This document shows positions 56,778 to 64,000 of a stretch of 64,000 bases of DNA, in pieces. The first letter of the stretch is position 1, and every line of letters starts with the position of its first letter. The stretch is from Eretmocerus hayati (Eukaryota > Arthropoda > Insecta > Hymenoptera > Aphelinidae): contig CM056742.1 in NCBI GenBank assembly GCA_029851415.1, positions 189,577,344-189,641,343 on the forward strand, written 5' to 3'. The notes under the pieces were generated by a model, which did no database searches, had not been told where the DNA came from, and saw only the letters and a program-made list of their open reading frames with translations. The translations under genes and the position numbers were made by a program.

Positions 56778-59550
56778 GTTCCAGCTTATCACAAAAGTGG
56801 ATATTCGCAGTGATGGGTTTTCTTGCAATGTTTTGTGCGCTAGCTATGCGAAATTGCCTCCCTCTAACTATTCCACAGATGGTGAAGACAAAAAAGCAAA
56901 TAGGGAATCATTTGGATGACAGTTGCCCTTTTGGCAATGAAACATCTGCTCATCGTAACGAGACTACTGTACTTCGAATTAGCGAAGGATTATATGATTG
57001 GAGTGAACATACGCAGGTTAGTTGGGGCTTTATCGATACTTTATCCATAAGTTTGGACCAGATATTTCTTCTGACTCGGGATACTAGATATTCAATGTCT
57101 TCAGTCATTACTGCCTTGAATTATATCTTCAGTGAGTCGTCAGTAGATCGCGTATGTGTAGGCATGCATCTTGACTCTACTGAGAAAGCACATTCGAGCT
57201 TGAACAAGCTCTACTTGTCAAGTGTTGGTGAAAAATGTAACCGCAAAAGAGAATTTACATACAGCCTGTTGGGTAGATTGTGATGCAGATCACTATAGTT
57301 TGCACCTCCCTATGAATTATCGATTCTCAAACGCTACGTTCAGATTATGCATCTAGAGATAACGTAAGACCTCAAATTTTCGCAACCACCTATAACTTAC
57401 CGGTTGTGACACCATCACAATGCATCACGTTCTATCAATGTCCAAGTTTGACTCATAGGCGAGTTTCTCGCATCTGACTCCAAGCATGGAGTCAAATTTA
57501 ACTCACTTTGAGCCAAAATTCTCTCGAACAGGCTCAACGAATTCATTGCGACGGATACACCGATTTTATCTTTGAGTCTTCACCAATTTGTATTGGCGTA
57601 AAAAGTGCTCTGAATAACAATTGATCATGGTGACTTACGATTTCAAGGACATAAACTGTAGGCCACGGAAGAATTCACCCCCATACAAACGTCTTTGACA
57701 AAATACAAGTTTCGAATTCATGAGCAAAATAGTATCGCGAAAAATTGACTCCGCAACAAACGTATCAATGAGTAGATCCCGTATACTGCCCTTTTGTTCG
57801 CCCATTATCACCAATAGTTGAATAGAATTCTGACTCTCTGTCAAAAATATATTCTATTGCCCAGGGCATAGTCCTGGGCTCGTTCTACGTGGGTTATACC
57901 TTGAGCCATTTACCAGGAGGTCTTCTGGCGGAGCGTTTTGGTGGCAAACACGTAGTTGGCATCGGTCTCCTTGGTACAGCTGTAATGACCTCACTGACCT
58001 GTTTAGTGACGAAATTCTTTGGCTGGCGGGGCTTGGCTCTTCTCCGTATCTCGGCCGGCCTGTGCGAGGGCATGGTCCAGCCCGGTCTTTCAACAATGCT
58101 AGCACGCTGGGTACCACCCTCGCAACGTTCCAGTCTCAGCTCTATCGTGTTCAATGGGGCCAGCTTCGGACTGCTTTCCTCGTCTGGCCTCCTCGGTTCT
58201 ATAACTCGTGCCTGGGGATGGTCTGGGCCACACTACGCCTGGGCCGCCGTTTCCTGTTTTTGGTGGCTCGGATGGTGCGCCCTCTGTCATAGTTCACCCC
58301 AGCGTCATCCTCGTATAAGTGCTAGCGAGAAATGCCAGCTCGCGAAGGATCTCGGGACCAGTTCTCGGAAACAACGGGTTCCACCACTGCCCTTGTGCAG
58401 ACTGCTGTCTTCGGGGCCGTTTTGGGCCCTGGTCGCCGGGAGCGCCGGCCGTGATTGGGCAGGACACACTTGCGAGTCCGACATGCCCAAGTACGCCATA
58501 AGCGTGTTGCATTTGAGCGTCGACGAGTTGGGCAGGCTGTTTATGTGGGCAAATGTCCTGTCTTTGACGTCGAGTACGTTGTTATCCTGGCTGACGGATC
58601 AGATGATTGAGCAGGGATTTGCCTCGAGGACCAATGCCCGGAAGATGATGGCTACCGTTGGGCTCATGGGTTTTGGGCTCGGAAACTTGCTCGCGGCTTA
58701 TGCTGGCTGCGATAAAATTCTGTTTGCGGCACTTGTTTTGGTTGGATGGATGGCTGCTGGTGCAGGATATCCCGGCGTCAAGGCAAATGCTCTCGATCTC
58801 AGGTATGATTCCGTAGAGGTTTTTCTTTTGTATTTGTCGATATCCGGGACTTTTTCAGTTTATCGAAATTGTGGGATCATGATTCATGAACACAGCTGAT
58901 TTAGAATTTTTCCTTTACAGCTCCAACTACGCCGGGACTGTCATGGCAATAAGCCACGGGCTTTCAGGTAAGGAGTTATTTCCAAAGTATATAGCGATCG
59001 TCTCATCTGAACTGACGATTGCTATTTAATTTGGGTCTTGCTCTTGGATTTTCACGCCACCGATTCTCGTTAACCTTCCGTAGCGTTTTGTAGATTCTTA
59101 GTGAAAAGCATCAAGTTGTTCTCTCATACTATATAGTCAATAGATGAGGAATACGGCAGATGAACCATTATCAAACTGCTCTGCTGAAAATGATTAGTTA
59201 GAGTATTCATGATTTCAAATGTAAGATCTACTATCACAGTTTTCTACGCCCCACTTCTAGGTCTATGTGGAATTGCTGGGCCATACTTGGTAGGAATCCT
59301 TGTTGTTGATCAGACTCTGGAAGAATGGAGATTAGTGTTCTGGATGATTTTCATCGTCCCTTGCATTGCCAATATCATCTTCCTTGTACTTGCTGACGGC
59401 GAAGTTCAGGATTGGGATGATTGTCAGGATGAAGAGGAAGGAGGACAAGAGCTTGAAGACCCACTTGAGGAAAAATTAAAGTTAATGGAGTTGAGTGGAG
59501 TCATTTTGACTCCTGAGCAAGTTCAGTCCAGAGAAGAAACGCCAAATTGA
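56778..59550 (+). CDS. SLC17-family major facilitator transporter (four 3' coding exons)
   Basis: Exons are 56,778-57,016, 57,865-58,802, 58,921-58,967 and 59,261-59,550. All introns are GT-AG with matching phases, giving about 503 residues plus a missing N-terminus. SLC17 proteins are 12-helix carriers for phosphate, sialic acid, glutamate or nucleotides. Exon 1 has helix 1 (WIFAVMGFLAMFCALAMRNC, with the family arginine at residue 24) and a loop with NET sequons at 53 and 60. It ends WSEHTQ, and exon 2 opens GIVLGSFYVGYTLSHLPGG then LLAERFGGK, the MFS loop motif. RISAGLCEG and RWVPPSQRSSL are family hallmarks. The join reads SSNYAGTVMAISHGLSG, then GPYLVGILV. The C-terminal tail is acidic (DDCQDEEEGGQELEDPLEE). 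It is closest in feel to sialin and insect phosphate-cotransporter-like members; the substrate cannot be told. The start codon is not found. No repeat interrupts it, and exon 2 is far richer in GC than its surroundings. Confidence 0.9.
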
Positions 59551-59837
59551 GATAATTCGTACCCGAACTATCCCTACTTGCTACAATGAGAGTTTTTTCT
59601 AGACATAGCTTAGAAGAAAATAATGTCTTCATATTCCTTCCTTCCTTGAGTGAGGTACCTTTCATCATGTGAACCAAAATTGATTCCTTACTCTTTGATA
59701 GATCAGTCACTTTCTGGAATCACAACAACTAGAATCAGAACAAGGTTCAGGCGGATTGATATGGTAGATTCGCTGGTTGAACTCATCAAGAGCATGTCAA
59801 GTGATGTAGGATGATAACTCTATGGTGGACTTTATTG

Positions 59838-59843
59838 AATAAA
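59838..59843 (+). terminator. Candidate poly(A) signal of the SLC17 gene
   Basis: AATAAA about 290 bp after the TGA stop. It is the nearest canonical signal that I noticed. Confidence 0.5.
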
Positions 59844-62729
59844 ATCTCGAACAACTTGCTATGAATGTTTGATCGGTTAGAACCATATTTGAGGTGAGGC
59901 CGTACCTTACGACAATGGTGAATATTCGCTATGGCCAAATTGCTTGCGCAAGACAACTAGCGGCTAGCTCGCGCGTTACGCCATATATTCTCTTTGGTTA
60001 CGCCGTGGTGGTCCTCACGCAGACAGGCAACGCTCCGATGTGCGTGTAATTTCTGCCTCCCCGCTCACTCCCCGCAGCGACCACGCAACTCGCTGGGACC
60101 ATCACCACAGCGTCATGTTATTTTCTGCCATAGGCGACGCTGCAGTCTATTTTTTTTAAATAGCACATTCGTGATCGTAGCCAATAGCTCTGAATCCGTT
60201 CAGAAAATATGTCAATTTTTACTCGAACAAATAACTTACAATTTCATGGGCATCCATAGAATACATGTCCAAAGGTTGTTACGTGGCCGAATGTATCTTT
60301 TTGATAGGAAAATCATCCAGACCAGGTATACTCGAAGTCCTTTCATGCTCCTGGGTGGCAGCAGACGACGTCTTGAGTACACCTCGTCCGGATACCTTCC
60401 TTCAGGCGATTGACATATTTTGTTACGTAGCACCCTTTGGACATGCAGGCTACAGATGCATATGAAATTTCAAGTCATTTGGTTGGGTAAAGATTGCCAT
60501 AATATTTTCTGAACGGACTCAGGACTAAATTCAATATAGCAGCTCACAACGACCTCTCCTTGAAGAAATCGAAGTTCAAATCGTTCATCTAGTTACAATG
60601 GTAACTTGATGATTGCTGGGATCATCTTGTATACAATAAAACGAATTTCGATTGAGTTCAGCATCATCTAGTCATTAATGATAGTTGGTATTATCTTTTT
60701 GCTCTTCCTTGGCCAAAAACAATGTAGATATGTATGACCACTCCGAAGTACACTCACCGGACGTAATATCTGCACAATTTTGAAAAAAATGTTCTCATCC
60801 CTAAACTGCTAGTTGAAATTTTGATACAAATGGTTTGATTTAGATTGAAGGAACGGTCCAGAAACAAAGAGCTCTTTCAGATTTGTGCAGATATTTTGTC
60901 CAGTGACTGTATACATTTGGATGCTTAATCACAATCAGAAGATTCCCTTGACATTGTAAGGGGAGACTTTTCCCATGACTCGCGAAATAATTGAGCATCC
61001 AAGCCTGACGATTTCGTTGATTCCAGCAAACCCCTATAGCTCGCTTCACTTGGTTCCACGAATACGAGCAGCATCGTACCTCGATCAAATTCAGATGCAA
61101 ATGAGAGATTCATGAAACGATGCAAATCCAAATCGGTTCAGCGCGCGCCGTAAGTATGCACATACGCTTGCGCATGCAATCCCTCGAATCCATTCAGCAG
61201 CTCTCGGCTATTATAATATCTCGCGCCACTGCCCTCCTATTTCAATGTGCTGGCTGAAGCGGATTTCTTGCCATTTCTATGAATTTTGCAGGTGTAACCT
61301 ACGATTCATCAATGCAAAATGGAAACGGCCCCGCTGTTATGCACCAGCATAGTCCGGTCTCGTAACAAGAACGTGAGTTATGCCAGCCTGCGCTCCCCGT
61401 TTTTTTCCTGCTGCTCCTTTTTCTCCCATTCAACCCGTTCCCCAGTGATGTTCACCCACCAAGCCGGTCGCAAAAATCCTATAACGTTGATTCATGCGCC
61501 TCGGATTTTACGAGCTTCTCGTTTCCGAGGCTAATTTCATCCGTTGCGCGTGATTCATTGCTGGCTACAATTGGAGATTCCTTATTAATTTCCCAGGACT
61601 GCTGTTCTGTTGCCGTAGGCACATTTTTCCGCAATTACTGTTCTTCCCTTCTACTTCTCCTTCTTTCATGTTCAAGAGGCCTGGGTGGATGATTGATGTC
61701 GATGAATAAATTGCGTCTCCGGGATCTTGTATCCAGGCGTACTCAAGACTATTTCGTTTTCTGGTTAACATTCGTGAGCCGATATTCGAACTATCGTGTG
61801 CACTGCATGGCGCATACGTGCATACTCAACACCCACAACAGATTCACTGGAAAGAGAGTGAGCACACTCACTCTGCAGAGTTAATAGACTAGGTAATGAA
61901 GAAGAGGCGAGATAATTCACAGGTGCCATGAGTTGATTACTAATGTCTGACGAAGGTACTCGAATGGGCGCAGAGTCTTCACAAGAGGTGACTGTATTTG
62001 AAGCTCTTTCTGAATTTGCATTTTCATCATTTATAGATGGCATTCTCTTCGGGGCGTATATTTGATGCTGTTCGTCGAATCTCATTCTTGAGAGTTTCTA
62101 AGCGTTTCCCGAATTTCCTTTGGTAAACACATTCCCCTTTCTCGAATGAAGCAGCCAACGTTTCTTCATCAATATCAGAGAACATCTCTTGATCAATCCC
62201 AGCTTCTGTTTAAGAAATAATAGAGGAGACGTTTGATAAATTCTCTCAAGGTGCCAATAGATTATATGGTGTAAACTGGGCATTGAGATAAATCTTAGGA
62301 ATTCAAATGTACGACTAGTATGATACTACATGAAATTGAAACACTCCCAATAATTCTGAGGTAATGGGAGACTTTCTTTCAATATATGGTTCACGAATGA
62401 GAGTGGAGGGAGCATTCATCATAAATTCCTCGAGAGAATATCTGCACAACTAATTTTGGATGAATTACAAGATGACTGCATATGCATTTTCGCCATAATA
62501 ATGAAGATGGAGAATTTTCTCCAGCATGACGTCAAACAGGATGTAACTCTGAATGTTGTTATACACATCATGTGTACATTGATCAACTCATGAACAGAGC
62601 ATGCTTGCAGTAAGATTCATTCAGCTACACAAGTAGTCAAAGTTCGAGAAAAATCATCATCAAGAAGAATTCGCCTGAATAGTAAAATGTCGGATTGAGG
62701 ATTAAAATTCTTAAAACTGAAGTCAGAGG
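59844..62729. other. Non-coding stretch, nothing assigned
   Basis: Short ORFs only. The 139-codon frame at 59,994-60,413 and the 106-codon minus frame at 61,765-62,085 show no domain. A CGCGCG-rich patch near 61,140 was noted. Confidence 0.4.
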
Positions 62730-62896
62730 AAGATTGAGACAGCTCGGCTCTAGTCAGATAAAGTTCAACGTACTTCAGCTCATAGTCAAGGCCTTGAGAC
62801 AAGTTTTCAATTGAGCTCAAATGGAAGAATATTTTGATAAGCCAGAGTTATTGAAGGGATGGTTGAATGGAAGCAAGCTGGATACACTCACGTGAT
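62730..62896. mobile_element. Right-end fragment of the GTACCCAAC family (copy 5)
   Basis: The sequence GACAGCTCGGCTCTAGTCAG, then TTCAACGTAC, GGCCTTGAGACAAG and a final GGATACACTCAC, parallels the last 160 bp of the element at 38,116-38,948. The left end is absent. Confidence 0.65.
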
Positions 62897-64000
62897 AGGA
62901 GAATAGAGAATGAAAATGTTTGATCTTGAAAGAATATCAAGCTCATAAATCTTTCGGTGCGTTGAGCTTTGTCGATTCTGAGGTATGAGTTATTCATTCC
63001 TGAAATAATGAAATATTGAACTGGTGAGGTAGGTAGCTCAATCGACGATTATGCGAGTTATATGAATGTAATTATTATTAATTATCATTATCTGATTGAC
63101 GGTGCCCGTTGATCCGCTCAGCAGAGATTTTGATTGTGCAAGGAATATACAAGAGAAACCTCGGGATCGCCGTCGATGAGGGTCTGGTTACTCCCGCGTC
63201 TTGCTGGCCGGAGGTGAGATTTCCTCGGTCATCGGAGCAGTCTCCACTTGGTTTGCGGCGATCGCTTGGAGCGCGGCGCGACGGGCAAAAAGTTTTACCT
63301 GATGGAGTCCGTACGCGTAGATGCTCCGCATCAGAACGAGCACCTTTGTCGCGAGCACAAAGAGCACGGTTTCTGCATTCCATCAATTTACAATAGTTCA
63401 GAGTTCAATTTTTGCACATTTGGTTCACTTGTTGGGCCAGGAACGGAGTTGGGTGAGCGAATAGCTCGAATTCCTACCAAAGTAAATTGCGACTCGGCAC
63501 GAGTGCGAAACACGAACGCGACACAAATTCTATCGCTCATAACTGTGAGCTCAGAATACGGTATAAAGGTTGCGGTGATGACTTCCCTGGCGGCACCGCG
63601 GATACGTCGAGTATCGTGGAGTATGCGTCGCGACGGAGAGTCGGAAGTTGACTGTGTTTTGAGCCACGACAGCTCTAGTTTATATAGGTGGTGTAGGTGG
63701 TGACGATAAGCAACGTTACTCGTGTAATTTAATGGTAAGCGACGTTACGTAATGTTCCGTCGCGCTTCGTAACACGAGAATTCGTTACATTTGGAATATG
63801 CGTTACATATGTTCAAAAGTGATGTTCATATGTTTGTTGATTGGGAATTATAGATGCGCGTATCATATTGATCATGCATGATGACTAGAAATGTAATCCA
63901 TAGGTTTCCATGAAGCTCTCTAAAAAACGCTAAAAATCGATGTTCCTTGTATTGAATCGCATTCTGACGCATCCCAATGAATCGTTCTGAAATTTTTTTG
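62897..64000. other. Non-coding stretch to the window end
   Basis: The region 63,100-63,700 is richer in GC and has open frames on both strands (151 codons at 63,248-63,703), but no domain or splice pattern was recognised. TTTATATAGG at about 63,679 looks like a TATA box but has no gene attached. Repeated ACGTTAC words lie at 63,710-63,790. Confidence 0.35.

Noticed and set aside
56607..56813. 68-codon ORF just before the transporter's first visible exon
   Set aside because: It is in another frame from the exon, reads through the splice acceptor and does not resemble an SLC17 N-terminus.
58099..58512. Minus-strand ORFs opposite the transporter
   Set aside because: They are shadows of the GC-rich coding exon.
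63248..63703. 151-codon ORF near the window end
   Set aside because: The translation is low in recognisable motifs and frames are open on both strands because of higher GC. No domain was recognised.

Overview
This window is eukaryotic nuclear DNA, most likely from an arthropod and probably an insect. The evidence is an intron-containing animal SLC17-type transporter gene, a degenerate non-LTR reverse transcriptase fragment of the jockey/R1 kind, a TTAA-flanked piggyBac-like MITE and a THAP zinc-finger remnant. I cannot place it to order. No bacterial or organellar genes, CRISPR arrays or convincing functional RNA genes are visible. Most of the window is AT-rich non-coding DNA full of transposable elements, many nested or paired.

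Layout. 1-1,710: a tandem repeat of about 317 bp units running into a dispersed repeat. 2,173-8,716: a gene-less LTR retrotransposon with 4-bp target duplications (TSDs), broken by three later insertions whose own TSDs can be read. 9,933-10,771: a TTAA/CCCT piggyBac-like MITE. 10,776-23,350: mostly featureless, with a long hairpin abutting a 5S-rRNA-like sequence (18,490-19,226). 23,540-27,690: a segment duplicated at 41,565-42,625; the first copy carries a 1-kb foldback insertion and the second shows the empty site. 31,209-31,930: LINE remnant. 32,194-38,948: several MITEs. 43,209-47,924: more repeats. 48,561-55,058: a TTAA-flanked 6.5-kb DNA transposon with perfect 20-bp terminal inverted repeats (TIRs), holding a transposase-like gene split over two frames and nested MITEs. 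56,778-59,550: the one clear host gene, an SLC17-family membrane transporter in four recognisable coding exons. The remainder to 64,000 is non-coding as far as I can see.

The elements do not form a working pathway. The unusual value of the window is its layered insertion history: several events are documented inside the window by TSDs plus a paralogous uninterrupted copy. The best candidates for something undescribed are the transposase-bearing TTAA element, the 1.6-kb THAP-carrying element with a 10-bp TSD, the multi-copy TA-flanked family with iterated GTACCCAAC motifs, and the small poly(A) retroposon with three tandem hairpin units.
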